A stretch of DNA of 64,000 nt from Flavobacteriales bacterium (GCA_947497485.1 CANMHB010000014.1:32598-96597), one strand, 5' to 3'; positions 34,966 to 45,170 are shown, counted from the stretch's first letter. Numbers and translations: made by a program. The notes: generated from the sequence alone by a model not told the origin.

Positions 34966-37641
34966 TCAGCGGAGTAAATTAACAAAACCGGTAATTTGTT
35001 GAGTGGCATAAGGATTGTCACATGGTTTATATTTCAAGACGTAAATATAGGTTCCATCTTGACAGGGTTTTCCTTCAAATTTACCATCCCATCCCTGATC
35101 ACATTGTTCGGTTTCAAAAATCAACTCACCCCATTTATTAAAAATTTGAAACTGCCACCCATTAACATCATATGCAGTCATCGGGATAAATAGGTCATTC
35201 AACTGATTTCCATCAGGAATAAATGTATTTGGAACATAAATACTAAAAGGTTCAACGAAAACCTCACGAACTGCAGTATCGCTACAACCATATTGATTTG
35301 TTACGATTTGAATTGGGTAATCACCACCTGACTGTGTATATTGATGCGTGAAATTTGCCTCTGTTGTTGTAAACTGACGATTATCAAAAAAATAAAAATA
35401 CTCTGTTGCATCGATTGACTGATCAATAAATTGAACCTCTGAATCGCAGATGTCAACTTTGTTTGGATTTACCATAAATCCTGCTTTAGGACCAGGAAAC
35501 ACCTGCACGATATCTTGTTGCATCATATAAAGTGTATCAACACACCCTTTTAAAGTTATCATGGTTAAACCAACGCTGTAACTTCCGGGATTTATGTACA
35601 TGTGACCTGGACTGAATAAATTAGAAGTTCCCCCATCTCCAAAGTCCCAGGAATAAATTGTTGGCGCATCAGATTGACTAAGATTTATAAATTGGGCATT
35701 CGATGGGGCACATTGCAATGCATTTAAATATTGAAAATTAATAGATGGTTCACCATATACAAATACATTAGATGAAATGGTATCCTTACATATATCGTAT
35801 GATCCAACTAATAACACCTCATGATTTCCAGGATTGAGGTATTCAACACCCGAAACGTCTAAAGATGTTGCAGAATTAGGAAATGCATTCGGACCAAATA
35901 ACCACTGAAATGTAGCCGATGGCTGACCTGAAGCGGAACCATCAAAATTATATAAGCCATCGGTAATACATAACGAATCATTATGCGTAAAGGACATGAT
36001 AAGTGGCTCATTTAATGTAACTTGAATGCTCGATGTATCCTTGCAATTTCCCGAGGAACCAGCAATTAATTGAATGGTGTAATTACCTGAAGCAGGAAAA
36101 GTAAATGTCGGTTCAATTAAAGTACTTACATCGGTATTTATTCCAGAAATACCAAAATCCCATTGATAATTCGAGGCGTTTAAAGAATTATTTCCGAATG
36201 GAATTGTCAATCCATAACACTGAATTTCTGGTGGGATTTCGATACTACTTACAGGAAGATCAAAAATGTAAACTGAATCCGTATAACTCGTTGCACAATC
36301 GCCATCATCTCCATTAAGTGTTACTACGTGAAATCCGGGTTGAGTATAAGAAACATTGGGAACATTCAATGAAGATGAGGATTGAATTGATGCATCTGAA
36401 TCGAAATCCCATGAAAAAGTTGCCGTTGTATTTGAAGAAATACCTGTAAAATTAAATGTGTTTCCTAAAATGCAAATCGAATCCTGGGAGGTCCAAGACA
36501 ATGAAAAAGGATTATTAACAACAATATTCATGTATGCAGTATCAGTACAAGGCATTCCTGGATTAACAATTAATCTTGTCAAATAGCTTCCGGGAGTTGG
36601 AAAAGTGAAAGATGGAGCAAAACTTGAACTAACATCAGATGTTGAACCGGCTACACCAAAATCCCAAGCATAACTGGTTCCCCCGTATGATTGATTTTCA
36701 AATTGAACTGTCAAACCTTGACAATAGGAAACAAACGTAGACAGATCTTCCTGAAGGGGTAAAATTGCTTGCATTGTGATGTTACAATCAAAAACTCGAA
36801 ATAAAAAATCACGCACAGTTTCTCCTACCAAACTACCATTTCGGAATTCCTGTACTCGAACACCTACAACAAACAGTCCAATCATATTGGGATCAACATT
36901 TATTATTCCTGTATTCGGATTGATTGTAACGGTTGATCCAGGTCCAAGTGGATTAACCGCTCCAAAACCAGATGCCCATTGCACAGGAAAATAAGGAGGA
37001 GCTGGGGCTTGAGCCGGCATTGGGTTGGACGAGTTAGCACCTGAATTTGGGGTAACTAAAGAATATACCAATTCATCCCCATCAGGATCGGTTGCTGAAT
37101 GGTCAATCGTTTTCTGCTCATTGTTACATAGTAACATGGGTGGGTAATAGGTAAACCTTGGACTACTATTATTCGTGAAACCTGTTTCTTGACCAGGCAC
37201 ATGCGTTGTAAGAGTTAAACCTGTATCATCAGGCGAGATTAAATTAGTAATATTGGGCCCACGACAACAACGCTGATAAGACACATTATATCCACCACTA
37301 ATAGGTGGTAAATTAACTACAATTGTGTAAACTGCTTTCTCAACACAAAGATTGTTTGGGGGTGTTGCGCAAGGGTTATTAAAAGGAATCGGAACATAAG
37401 TGCTTCCGGGAAACGGAACGTCTAAGTTTGCAAACAAACTCCCATCAGCCTTATAAATTGTTAATTTCATTGGGTCATCGAACTGTGCTCCAGTGGAATT
37501 GCAATCGCGATAAAGAGTTATATAAAATTTATATTGATTATTCCCTAAATAGTCGTAATAAATATCTCCCCCAATAATATGAGATGCATTCAATTTCATT
37601 GAGAAAAAAAGAATTACAACAAGAAGTATCAGGCTCTTCAT
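34966..37641 (-). CDS. Secreted PKD-repeat protein with type-B T9SS sorting domain
   Basis: 891 residues. Signal peptide (KSLILLVVILFFSMKLNA), an N-terminal region (SHIIGGDIYYDYLGNNQYKF) typical of large Bacteroidota surface proteins, then about six PKD-type domains each with a W/F-x-FD-G strand and PG-x-Y/H (for example SYAWDFGVAG, TFSWDFDSD, NYQWDFGISG, IYSWDFGDGG). The last about 92 residues are a CHU_C/type-B sorting domain: IYVPNTFIPDGNQLND, IFNKWGELIFET, WDGKFEGKPCQDGTYIY, ending GFVNLLR. It would be exported by the T9SS and attached to the cell surface. A -7 box lies 8 bases before the ATG. Confidence 0.9.
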   Translation of the reverse strand: MKSLILLVVILFFSMKLNASHIIGGDIYYDYLGNNQYKFYITLYRDCNSTGAQFDDPMKLTIYKADGSLFANLDVPFPGSTYVPIPFNNPCATPPNNLCVEKAVYTIVVNLPPISGGYNVSYQRCCRGPNITNLISPDDTGLTLTTHVPGQETGFTNNSSPRFTYYPPMLLCNNEQKTIDHSATDPDGDELVYSLVTPNSGANSSNPMPAQAPAPPYFPVQWASGFGAVNPLGPGSTVTINPNTGIINVDPNMIGLFVVGVRVQEFRNGSLVGETVRDFLFRVFDCNITMQAILPLQEDLSTFVSYCQGLTVQFENQSYGGTSYAWDFGVAGSTSDVSSSFAPSFTFPTPGSYLTRLIVNPGMPCTDTAYMNIVVNNPFSLSWTSQDSICILGNTFNFTGISSNTTATFSWDFDSDASIQSSSSLNVPNVSYTQPGFHVVTLNGDDGDCATSYTDSVYIFDLPVSSIEIPPEIQCYGLTIPFGNNSLNASNYQWDFGISGINTDVSTLIEPTFTFPASGNYTIQLIAGSSGNCKDTSSIQVTLNEPLIMSFTHNDSLCITDGLYNFDGSASGQPSATFQWLFGPNAFPNSATSLDVSGVEYLNPGNHEVLLVGSYDICKDTISSNVFVYGEPSINFQYLNALQCAPSNAQFINLSQSDAPTIYSWDFGDGGTSNLFSPGHMYINPGSYSVGLTMITLKGCVDTLYMMQQDIVQVFPGPKAGFMVNPNKVDICDSEVQFIDQSIDATEYFYFFDNRQFTTTEANFTHQYTQSGGDYPIQIVTNQYGCSDTAVREVFVEPFSIYVPNTFIPDGNQLNDLFIPMTAYDVNGWQFQIFNKWGELIFETEQCDQGWDGKFEGKPCQDGTYIYVLKYKPCDNPYATQQITGFVNLLR

Positions 37642-37649
37642 TTCAAGTA

Positions 37650-37657
37650 CAAAGTTA
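37650..37657 (-). promoter_or_regulatory. -7 box TAACTTTG
   Basis: The minus strand reads TAACTTTG, 8 bases before the ATG at 37641 of the PKD-repeat gene. Confidence 0.4.
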
Positions 37658-38461
37658 TTTTAATTCTTCCGCAATAGAAAATTGAGTCCAATCATCCAAA
37701 TCGAATTCATAATTGAATTGATACGCTTTCTCAAACTTTGTTCCAAGAACAAGTTTTCCTTTTTTACCCATATCAAATTGAGGTTCAAAACCATAGAGTT
37801 CATTCGCTGCGGCTAAATAATATTCTTTTTTAGAGATATGCTTTGGATTCACAATATTGTAAATTTCTCCAAACAATCCATTGAATAAAACTATTTTTAT
37901 AGCTTGAATAACATCATTTCTACAAACTAAATTTATTGGTGATATTGCATTTGGGATTAAATTTCTCTGGACAAAGTACTTGACTGGATGTCTATTGGCA
38001 CCTATTAGTCCTGCTAATCGCAGAATAGTAAATCGTTGCCCAAGTAATTTTGATAATTTTTGCTCAGCAAGAAAGACAGGATGCCATTCTATTTTTTTTG
38101 ATTCTTCATCTACTTCCGAATTAACATCCTCGTAAACACCTGTAGAACTTGTAAAAATTATATTGGTACATTCAGGGAATTTAACAGCTATATTGTAGAG
38201 GGAAGTTGCATAATCATCAAATCCCGATGGAGGTAAACAAATGATTAAATAGTCAATTTCACTGATTTGATTAAAAAGTATTTGACAAGTGTTTGTATCG
38301 AATACGATGTTGAATCCATTTAATCCTAATTCATTGATTTTATTAATTTTATCCTTGTCTCTGGTACCAGCAAAAACCGAATAACCGTCATTTTTTAGCT
38401 GTAATGCGAGTTCCATTCCAAGCCAACCCAATCCGATTATCGCTACTTTTTTATGATTCAT
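37655..38461 (-). CDS. NAD(P)-binding Rossmann protein (YeeZ-like, extended SDR)
   Basis: 268 residues from ATG 38461, which gives MNHKKVAIIGLGWLGMELA with the dinucleotide-binding glycines at the very start; the frame opens 24 codons earlier, but those residues do not belong to the fold. TSSTGVYED and LRLAGLIGANRHPV resemble the YeeZ-type NAD-dependent epimerase-like group, which lacks a clear YxxxK. Substrate unknown. Its 3' end overlaps the promoter of the PKD gene. Divergent from lpdA. Confidence 0.75.
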   Translation of the reverse strand: MNHKKVAIIGLGWLGMELALQLKNDGYSVFAGTRDKDKINKINELGLNGFNIVFDTNTCQILFNQISEIDYLIICLPPSGFDDYATSLYNIAVKFPECTNIIFTSSTGVYEDVNSEVDEESKKIEWHPVFLAEQKLSKLLGQRFTILRLAGLIGANRHPVKYFVQRNLIPNAISPINLVCRNDVIQAIKIVLFNGLFGEIYNIVNPKHISKKEYYLAAANELYGFEPQFDMGKKGKLVLGTKFEKAYQFNYEFDLDDWTQFSIAEELK

Positions 38462-38543
38462 TTTAATATTAAACGAGATAATTCTAAAAGTGTTTGAAAT
38501 TGAAGTTTTCAAATTAGACGAGAAAAAGTCCAAATAGATGTTT

Positions 38544-38551
38544 TAAATTTG
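38544..38551 (+). promoter_or_regulatory. -7 box TAAATTTG for lpdA
   Basis: Full TAnnTTTG match 14 bases before the lpdA ATG at 38566; no good -33 element. Confidence 0.4.
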
Positions 38552-38565
38552 TCAAAAAAATAGAT

Positions 38566-39969
38566 ATGAGTTCATACGACGTTGTCATTATTGGTTCTGG
38601 TCCTGGAGGATATGTTTCAGCTATTCGTTGCGCCCAGTTGGGATTGAAAACTGCAATTATTGAAAAATATAATACCCTTGGTGGAACATGTCTGAATGTT
38701 GGGTGCATTCCATCGAAAGCATTACTTGATTCTTCTGAACATTTTCACAACGCAACTCATAATTTTTCCGAGCACGGAATTGAATTAAAAGGTCTGAAAG
38801 CGAATATCAAGCAAATGATTCAGCGAAAGAATGATGTTGTCAGTCAAACATGTGCTGGTGTGAAATTCCTTATGGATAAAAACAAAATAGATGTCCACAC
38901 AGGAGTTGGTTCATTTGTAGATAAAAACACGGTGAAAATTACTGCAGTTGATGGCAAAGAAACGCAAATCACAGGAAAAAATATCATCATTGCTACAGGT
39001 TCAAAACCAAATTACTTTCCAGGCATGGAACCTGATAAAAAACGAATTATTACCTCAACCGAAGCATTGAATTTACAAGAAATCCCAAAGAAAATGCTTG
39101 TAATTGGTGCTGGTGTAATCGGATTAGAGTTAGGCTCAGTATATGGCAGGTTAGGCACTGAAATCGAAGTGATTGAATTTGCTCCGACAATCCTTCCAAC
39201 AATGGATTCATCAATTGGGAAAGAGTTCACAAAGATTCTCAAAAAAGAAGGATTTAAATTCCAAATGGAACACCGCGTTCAAAAGGTTGAAAACAAAGGG
39301 AAAAGTGTTATTTTAACTGCATTAAATAAAAAGAATGAGGAGGTTACATTTGAAGCAGATTATTGTTTGGTAGCTGTTGGGCGAAAAGCATATACAGAAG
39401 GACTAGCTCTAGAAAATGCCGGTCTTAGTGCTAATCAACGCGGACAAGTTGAAGTCAACGATCACTTACAAACTACCACTCCGAATATATATGCAATTGG
39501 AGATGTTGTTCGTGGGGCAATGTTGGCTCATAAAGCCGAAGAAGAAGGCGTTTATGTTGCCGAGTTAATCGCTGGGCAAAAACCACATTTGAATTACAAC
39601 CTAATTCCAGGAGTAGTTTACACGTGGCCAGAGGTTGCGGCAGTTGGAAAAACGGAAGAAGAATTAAAAGCAGCTGGTGTAGAATATAAAGTAGGAAATT
39701 TCCCAATCAAGGCTTTAGGTCGCGCAAGAGCAAGTATGGATACCGGAGGGTTTATCAAAATACTTGCAGATAAAACAACGGATGAAGTGCTTGGAGTTCA
39801 TATGATTGCTGCACGTGCAGCAGATTTGATAATGGAGGCCGTTACTGCAATGGAATACCGAGCATCAGCGGAAGATATGGCTCGAATTTGTCACCCGCAC
39901 CCGACTTATTCAGAAGGAGTAAAAGAAGCTGCCTTGGCTGCAACTGAAAACAGAGCTTTACACGTTTGA
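38566..39969 (+). CDS. lpdA: Dihydrolipoyl dehydrogenase (E3)
   Basis: 467 residues, normal length. FAD-binding IIGSGPGGYVSA, the redox pair C42/C47 in GGTCLNVGCIPSKALL, NAD-binding VIGAGVIGLELGSVYGRLG read in parts, IYAIGDVV, and the C-terminal dimerisation end with the catalytic HPHPTYSEGVKEA. It reoxidises lipoamide in the pyruvate, 2-oxoglutarate or glycine-cleavage complexes. Followed by a strong terminator, so it is monocistronic; E1/E2 genes are elsewhere. Confidence 0.97.
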   Translation: MSSYDVVIIGSGPGGYVSAIRCAQLGLKTAIIEKYNTLGGTCLNVGCIPSKALLDSSEHFHNATHNFSEHGIELKGLKANIKQMIQRKNDVVSQTCAGVKFLMDKNKIDVHTGVGSFVDKNTVKITAVDGKETQITGKNIIIATGSKPNYFPGMEPDKKRIITSTEALNLQEIPKKMLVIGAGVIGLELGSVYGRLGTEIEVIEFAPTILPTMDSSIGKEFTKILKKEGFKFQMEHRVQKVENKGKSVILTALNKKNEEVTFEADYCLVAVGRKAYTEGLALENAGLSANQRGQVEVNDHLQTTTPNIYAIGDVVRGAMLAHKAEEEGVYVAELIAGQKPHLNYNLIPGVVYTWPEVAAVGKTEEELKAAGVEYKVGNFPIKALGRARASMDTGGFIKILADKTTDEVLGVHMIAARAADLIMEAVTAMEYRASAEDMARICHPHPTYSEGVKEAALAATENRALHV

Positions 39970-39990
39970 TTTACTAAAAAGTTTTAACAG

Positions 39991-40018
39991 AAAAGTCGAT
40001 GTTTATCGGCTTTTTTTG
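39991..40018 (+). terminator. Rho-independent terminator after lpdA
   Basis: AAAAGTCGAT pairs with ATCGGCTTTT (one G-U pair) across a GTTT loop, followed by seven or more T. It is 22 bases past the lpdA stop. Confidence 0.85.
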
Positions 40019-40076
40019 TTTGTACTAAAATTATTTCTTTTATCCTCACATTAAACCGATTATCTAATTCACAAGG

Positions 40077-40103
40077 TTGGATTGGAAAAGAAGCTTATAT
40101 TTG
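40077..40103 (+). promoter_or_regulatory. Bacteroidota promoter, TTGG(-33) and TATATTTG(-7)
   Basis: TTG at 40077-40079 and TATATTTG at 40096-40103 are 16 bases apart. Transcription would start near 40110, before ATG 40124. Confidence 0.55.
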
Positions 40104-40123
40104 ATGAAAAATAAATTAAAATC

Positions 40124-40864
40124 ATGAAAAAACTTATCTTTTTATTCCTGGGCTTCGCTTGGATAATTGCAGTTAGAGCTCAGAACGTTGATGAAATTAT
40201 AACAGCCTATAGCCAAACGATTGGTGGAAAAAATTGGGATGCAGTTAAAGGAATGCGCATGACCGCAAATGTTGAGCAAGGTGGTATGAAAATTCCCGTT
40301 GAAGTTGTTACAATGAAAGATGGTAGAATGTTTACGAAAATTACTTTCATGGGAAATACCATGACTATGGCAGCTTTTGACGGAGAAAAAAGTTGGTCAA
40401 CAAACTTTATGACCATGGAACCAGAAGAAGGAACGGCTGAAACATCAGAAAATTCAAAGCGTTCAATGAAGGAGTTTCCAAATGCATTGATCAACTACAA
40501 AAACTTGGGTTATTCTGCAACTTTATTGGGAAGTGAGAAAATTGATGGTACTGATTGTCATAAAATTAAACTTGATAAAAAAACAATGCTAGTTGAAGGG
40601 CAAGAAGTTCCAAATGTTGAATTTTATTACCTTGATAAAGAAAATAATGTTCCAGTTTTGGTTGAATCCGAAATTAAAGAAGGTGAGATGAAAGGAAAAA
40701 TTTCACAAACAAAATTCAGCGATTACCAAGAAATCAGTGGTGTTTTCATCCCATATTCAACAAGTTCGGGAATAAAAGATGGTGAATCTCAAGTAATTCA
40801 ATTTGAAAAGGTTGAAATAAATCCAACTGTTGACGACAAAGATTTTAAATTTCCTAAGAAATAA
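40124..40864 (+). CDS. LolA-like outer-membrane lipoprotein-sorting family protein
   Basis: 246 residues with a signal peptide (KLIFLFLGFAWIIAVRAQ). The body has the LolA/LppX-type half-barrel layout: VDEIITAYSQTIGGKNWDAVKGMRM, TMAAFDGEKSWSTN, then LLGSEKIDGTDCHKIKL and FYYLDKENNVPVLVES. These soluble periplasmic or surface proteins carry hydrophobic ligands; the Bacteroidota subgroup is not proven to move lipoproteins. The Asp-box propeller gene starts 8 bases downstream, so the two share one transcript. Confidence 0.8.
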   Translation: MKKLIFLFLGFAWIIAVRAQNVDEIITAYSQTIGGKNWDAVKGMRMTANVEQGGMKIPVEVVTMKDGRMFTKITFMGNTMTMAAFDGEKSWSTNFMTMEPEEGTAETSENSKRSMKEFPNALINYKNLGYSATLLGSEKIDGTDCHKIKLDKKTMLVEGQEVPNVEFYYLDKENNVPVLVESEIKEGEMKGKISQTKFSDYQEISGVFIPYSTSSGIKDGESQVIQFEKVEINPTVDDKDFKFPKK

Positions 40865-40872
40865 TTTCAAAT

Positions 40873-43800
40873 ATGATTCGGTTTTCATTTTGCGCCTTAC
40901 TACTAGGGCTGTGTGTTCCTGCGTTTTCTCAAGAAAAATTAATTGCAGGAGAGTATTTTGGTGATTTAAAAGCCAGACATCTCGGACCTGCGTTGATGAG
41001 TGGGCGTGTTTCAGACATTGAATTGCACCCAAAAAATTCAAACATCGTTTTAATAGGCTCTGCAGGGGGTGGCGTTTGGAAATCACAGGATGGCGGCGTA
41101 CGTTTTACATCCATTTTTGATAATTATTGTCAATCGATAGGTGTGGTAACGATTGATCCTTCTGATCCTGACAACACTTATTGGGTTGGAACAGGTGAAA
41201 CTTGGACAAGAAATAGCGTTTCTGCCGGAGATGGAATTTACAAAACCTCAGATGGAGGTAAAAACTGGACAAAAATGGGGTTGGAGAAAACGGACCGCAT
41301 TGCATCCATTCAAGTTCATCCGAAAAATCCAAATATTATTTATGTAGCAGCTTTAGGAGCACTTTGGGGTAACAGCGATGATCGCGGAGTTTACAAAACG
41401 GAAGATGGAGGAAAAACTTGGAACAAAATTTTATTTGTCAACAATACAACTGGTTGTTCTGAACTCGTAATGGACCCAACAAATCCGGAAGTTTTATACG
41501 CTGCTTTTTGGGAATTCAGGAGAACAGCATATTCTTTTAGTTCTGGAGGGATCAACAGTGCACTATACAAAAGCACCGATGGGGGTAAAACTTGGCAAAA
41601 ACTTCAGAATGGTTTACCTAAAGGAAAACTCGGACGCATTGCAGTAACAATAGCTCCATCTAACCCTCAAATTGTTTACGCAGTAATGGAGACTGAAAAG
41701 AAAGAAGAAAAAGGTCTTTATCGATCAGATGACGGAGGCTCGAATTGGAAGTTTTTAAATGGCGATTTTGGTTTAACTGTTCGACCATTTTATTTCTCTC
41801 GCATCACAGTGGACCCTAAAAATCCCGAAATAATCACCAAAGCTGGTCTCAGTGGGTCAATTAGCCGTGATGGCGGAAAAACATTTAAGAATTTGGGTTC
41901 AATGCACTCTGATATCCATGATATCGCATTTGATCCCGCAAACTCTAGCAAGTTGTTTGTAGCAACGGATGGTGGGCTTTATCGCTCATTGGATGGTGGT
42001 TCGAGCCTAGAAATGGTGGAAGACTTACCATTGAGTCAATTCTATCACGTAAGCACGGACAATCGCAATCCATTTTACGTATATGGTGGTTTACAAGATA
42101 ACAATTCGTGGTTTGGGCCTTCCGCAAGTCCTGGAGGTGTTGAGGCAAGGGATTGGGAATTAGTTGGACAAGGAGATGGTTTCCGTGTGTTCCCGCACCC
42201 AACTGAACCCAATGTTGTTTATTCAGAAATGCAAGGAGCTGAGGCAATTTGGCGATTCGATGTCGCGAAACAACAACTCAAAGTTGTAAAACCTTACCCA
42301 GTGGATGGTGATCCAAAACTGCGATTTAATTGGAATGCAGCAATTACAACAAGTAAACATAATCCAAACCGATTGTATGCCGGAAGTCAATTCTTACATA
42401 TTTCAGAGGACCGAGGTGATAGCTGGAAAAAAATCTCACCTGATCTAACTACGAATGACAAAACAAAACAAAATCAAGAAGAATCAGGTGGTTTGTCAGC
42501 CGATAATTCTGGAGCTGAAAATCACTGCACGATTTTTACAATTGCTGAATCACCATTAACAGACCAAGTAATTTGGGTTGGGACAGATGATGGAAATATC
42601 CAACTAACGCAAGATGGTGGTAAAACATGGACTAATCTCATAAAAAATATAACAGGTCTTCCTGCCCATACTTGGTGTTACCACATCGAAGCAAGTGTTC
42701 ACGGAAAAGAAATAGCTTATGCTGTTTTCGATGGACATGCTAAAAATGACTACCAAGCTTATGTATACAAAACCACTGATTTTGGAAAAACCTGGAAGCC
42801 CATTGTTTCGAATCAGATTGGAAGTTTTGTTCGAAATATTCAAGAAGATTACGTTAATCAAAATTTACTTTTCATTGGAGCAGAAAATGGTCTTCACATT
42901 TCTTTAGATGGCGGTGCCAATTGGTCTGCATTCACGAATAATTTTCCAAAAGTTGCCGTTCATTACCTCGAGTTGCATGCAGAAAAAAACTCATTGATCG
43001 CAGCTACTCATGGCAGAGGAATCATTATTCTTGATGACATTTCACCATTACGAAATATCAGTGAATCGTTATTGAAATCAAATTTGACATTTTTCGATAC
43101 GAAACCATTCGTTATCAGTGAGAAAAGTAATTTCGGAGGAACCGCTTTGTCAAATCAATTTGTAGGAGATAATCCCACATCCAATGCCAAAATAAGTTAT
43201 TTCCTTCCTAAGCGTCATACATTTGGTAAAATGGTGGCGGAAATAGTCGATATGAATGGAAACCTAGTTTCTAAGTTGGAAGCGGGCAAACTTAAAGGAG
43301 TTAACACCATCGAATGGGGTTTTAATGCACTCGCTCCAAAGGTAGCAAAAGGAAAAGGTTTTGCATTAGCAGGTGCCCCTACGGTAAAAGCAGGAAAGTA
43401 CAAGGTGAAAATATCGAAAGGAACTGAGGTTTTTGAAAAGGAGATTGAAGTTCAATATGATCCATTGTCAACTTTTACGTTGAATGAGCGCACCGAACAG
43501 CAGCGTATTACACAAGAGTTGTTTAATTTCATTCAAGATTTAGCTTATTTCGTTTACAATATTGATCAATGGGATGAAAAAGTTGAAGAATTCCAAAAGA
43601 AAAATAGTGCTCCGAATAAAAATATTAACAAACTTGGTGAAGAACTTGACGCCTTGCGCGAAAAATTAGTTGTTACAAAAGGAGACAATTATGTTGGTGC
43701 TGGTGAGCCTCAGTTGCGTGAAAAGTTAAACGATATTTACGGAACGATTTCATCTTACTTTGGAGCACCTTCAACTACTCAAATTGAAAATATTAATTCG

Positions 43801-43944
43801 TTGAAAAAACAATTCGATACAGCGAAAGTAGATTTTGAAAAAATCAAGGCAGGAAATTTAAAAGCTTTTGAAAAGATACTCGAGAAGAATGCAACCGTTC
43901 AGAAGCCTGTAATTGTCAGTTTTGAGGAATTTTTGAAATTGTGA
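40873..43944 (+). CDS. Large VPS10/sortilin-like Asp-box beta-propeller protein
   Basis: 1023 residues with a signal peptide (RFSFCALLLGLCVPAFSQ). At least ten Asp-box motifs (S/T-x-D-G-G-x-x-W, for example TSDGGKNWT, TEDGGKTWN, STDGGKTWQ, SDDGGSNWK, TQDGGKTWT, SLDGGANWS) lie between residues about 75 and 690, as in BNR/sortilin propellers. Residues about 720-850 look like beta domains and the C-terminal 150 like helices (FIQDLAYFVYNIDQWDEKVEEFQKK in parts). No glycosidase active site is recognisable. Secreted; role unknown. Co-transcribed with the LolA-like gene. Confidence 0.85.
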   Translation: MIRFSFCALLLGLCVPAFSQEKLIAGEYFGDLKARHLGPALMSGRVSDIELHPKNSNIVLIGSAGGGVWKSQDGGVRFTSIFDNYCQSIGVVTIDPSDPDNTYWVGTGETWTRNSVSAGDGIYKTSDGGKNWTKMGLEKTDRIASIQVHPKNPNIIYVAALGALWGNSDDRGVYKTEDGGKTWNKILFVNNTTGCSELVMDPTNPEVLYAAFWEFRRTAYSFSSGGINSALYKSTDGGKTWQKLQNGLPKGKLGRIAVTIAPSNPQIVYAVMETEKKEEKGLYRSDDGGSNWKFLNGDFGLTVRPFYFSRITVDPKNPEIITKAGLSGSISRDGGKTFKNLGSMHSDIHDIAFDPANSSKLFVATDGGLYRSLDGGSSLEMVEDLPLSQFYHVSTDNRNPFYVYGGLQDNNSWFGPSASPGGVEARDWELVGQGDGFRVFPHPTEPNVVYSEMQGAEAIWRFDVAKQQLKVVKPYPVDGDPKLRFNWNAAITTSKHNPNRLYAGSQFLHISEDRGDSWKKISPDLTTNDKTKQNQEESGGLSADNSGAENHCTIFTIAESPLTDQVIWVGTDDGNIQLTQDGGKTWTNLIKNITGLPAHTWCYHIEASVHGKEIAYAVFDGHAKNDYQAYVYKTTDFGKTWKPIVSNQIGSFVRNIQEDYVNQNLLFIGAENGLHISLDGGANWSAFTNNFPKVAVHYLELHAEKNSLIAATHGRGIIILDDISPLRNISESLLKSNLTFFDTKPFVISEKSNFGGTALSNQFVGDNPTSNAKISYFLPKRHTFGKMVAEIVDMNGNLVSKLEAGKLKGVNTIEWGFNALAPKVAKGKGFALAGAPTVKAGKYKVKISKGTEVFEKEIEVQYDPLSTFTLNERTEQQRITQELFNFIQDLAYFVYNIDQWDEKVEEFQKKNSAPNKNINKLGEELDALREKLVVTKGDNYVGAGEPQLREKLNDIYGTISSYFGAPSTTQIENINSLKKQFDTAKVDFEKIKAGNLKAFEKILEKNATVQKPVIVSFEEFLKL

Positions 43945-44081
43945 TAAATTGATTAGTGAATTTAGAATTGTTTTTTAATTGTGTTTTCAAATATTGGTGA
44001 ATATAACTTATCAAAGCTCTGATTCGTTGAAAACAATTTTATTTAACTTTGATTTAATGCAATTCTATTATTGCTTTTAAA

Positions 44082-45158
44082 ATGATGCGCTTAGTCAAAA
44101 TTGTTTTTCTCGTCACCATACCAATTTTATCTTTTTCACAATCTAAAAAGGAACTAATTGAACAATTAAACAAACGTCTTGACAGCATTACTTTACAATT
44201 AGATTCGGAAAGGGTTTCAAATATTCAAAGTACAAATGACTTCAAAATAAAAATTAAATCTTTAGAGGATAAAATACTTGAGTTAAACACTAAAATCGAT
44301 AATCAATCCCAGGATCTTTCCAGCAAGGCTAATGAGATTTCATCTAATCAAGAAAAAATTAAATTACTTCAAGATCAAATTGTAGTCAAAAATGATAGTC
44401 TTGCTAATTTACGAGCAAAGAACGGAAATCAAAAAAACTTGGGTAAAACACAAAATAACCCTGTTTCTAAATCCAACAATGACGGAGTCATAACGCAAAT
44501 TGATGGCTTCAAAGTTGTAAAAATATCAACGCAAATCTGGATGGTCGAAAACTTAAACGTTGACAAGTTTCGAAATGGCGACCTAATTCCAGAGGCTCGG
44601 ACCAAAGAGGAATGGGAAAAAGCGCGAAAGGATGGACAACCAGCTTGGTGTTATTATGATAACGACACAAAAAATGGATCAATTAACGGAAAATTATATA
44701 ATTGGTTTGCAATAAATGATCCGAGAGGAATTGCCCCGAGCGGATGGCATATTCCAAGTCAAAAAGAATGGGAGATCTTAAGCAATTATTTGGGTGATGA
44801 TGCTGGAAAGAAACTAAAAACTTCATTTGGTTGGAATAGTTGGGATGAGGATGTTTCTTGTACGAATTGTAAAAATGCTAGTGTTGATTGCAAAGTTTGC
44901 AAAGGAACTGGCGTTTCTGGGAAAAAAATAAATGGAGGAAACGGACTGAATACGTTAAATTTCTCAGGGATACCTTCTGGTTCAAGAGGCGCAAATGGCA
45001 TTTTCAGTGGAATCGGCAATCATACGATTTGGTGGAATGCAAGTGAAAATGGCCCTGAACATGCAGGTTACTTTGGATTAAACAATAGTAGCAATAGTTT
45101 GTCTGGTGGGACATACAATAAAGGAAGAGGATTGTCTTTGCGCTGTATTAGAAATTAA
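44082..45158 (+). CDS. FISUMP-domain protein with coiled coil and inserted CxxC pair
   Basis: 358 residues. A signal peptide (to about residue 20) precedes a coiled coil (about 22-112: LIEQLNKRLDSITLQLDSE and more heptads). Residues about 140-358 are a Fibrobacter-succinogenes-major-paralogous (FISUMP) domain: STQIWMVENLNVDKFRNGD, GKLYNWFAINDPRGIAPSGWHIPS in parts, WNASE, and the terminal GLSLRCIRN. Inserted at 260-277 is CTNC-x6-CKVCKGTG, a zinc-knuckle-like pair with a DnaJ-type CxxCxGxG half. Probably surface-exposed; function unknown. A TATTATTG box (one mismatch) lies 8 bases before the start. Confidence 0.8.
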   Translation: MMRLVKIVFLVTIPILSFSQSKKELIEQLNKRLDSITLQLDSERVSNIQSTNDFKIKIKSLEDKILELNTKIDNQSQDLSSKANEISSNQEKIKLLQDQIVVKNDSLANLRAKNGNQKNLGKTQNNPVSKSNNDGVITQIDGFKVVKISTQIWMVENLNVDKFRNGDLIPEARTKEEWEKARKDGQPAWCYYDNDTKNGSINGKLYNWFAINDPRGIAPSGWHIPSQKEWEILSNYLGDDAGKKLKTSFGWNSWDEDVSCTNCKNASVDCKVCKGTGVSGKKINGGNGLNTLNFSGIPSGSRGANGIFSGIGNHTIWWNASENGPEHAGYFGLNNSSNSLSGGTYNKGRGLSLRCIRN

Positions 45159-45170
45159 TGTTGAAATAGC

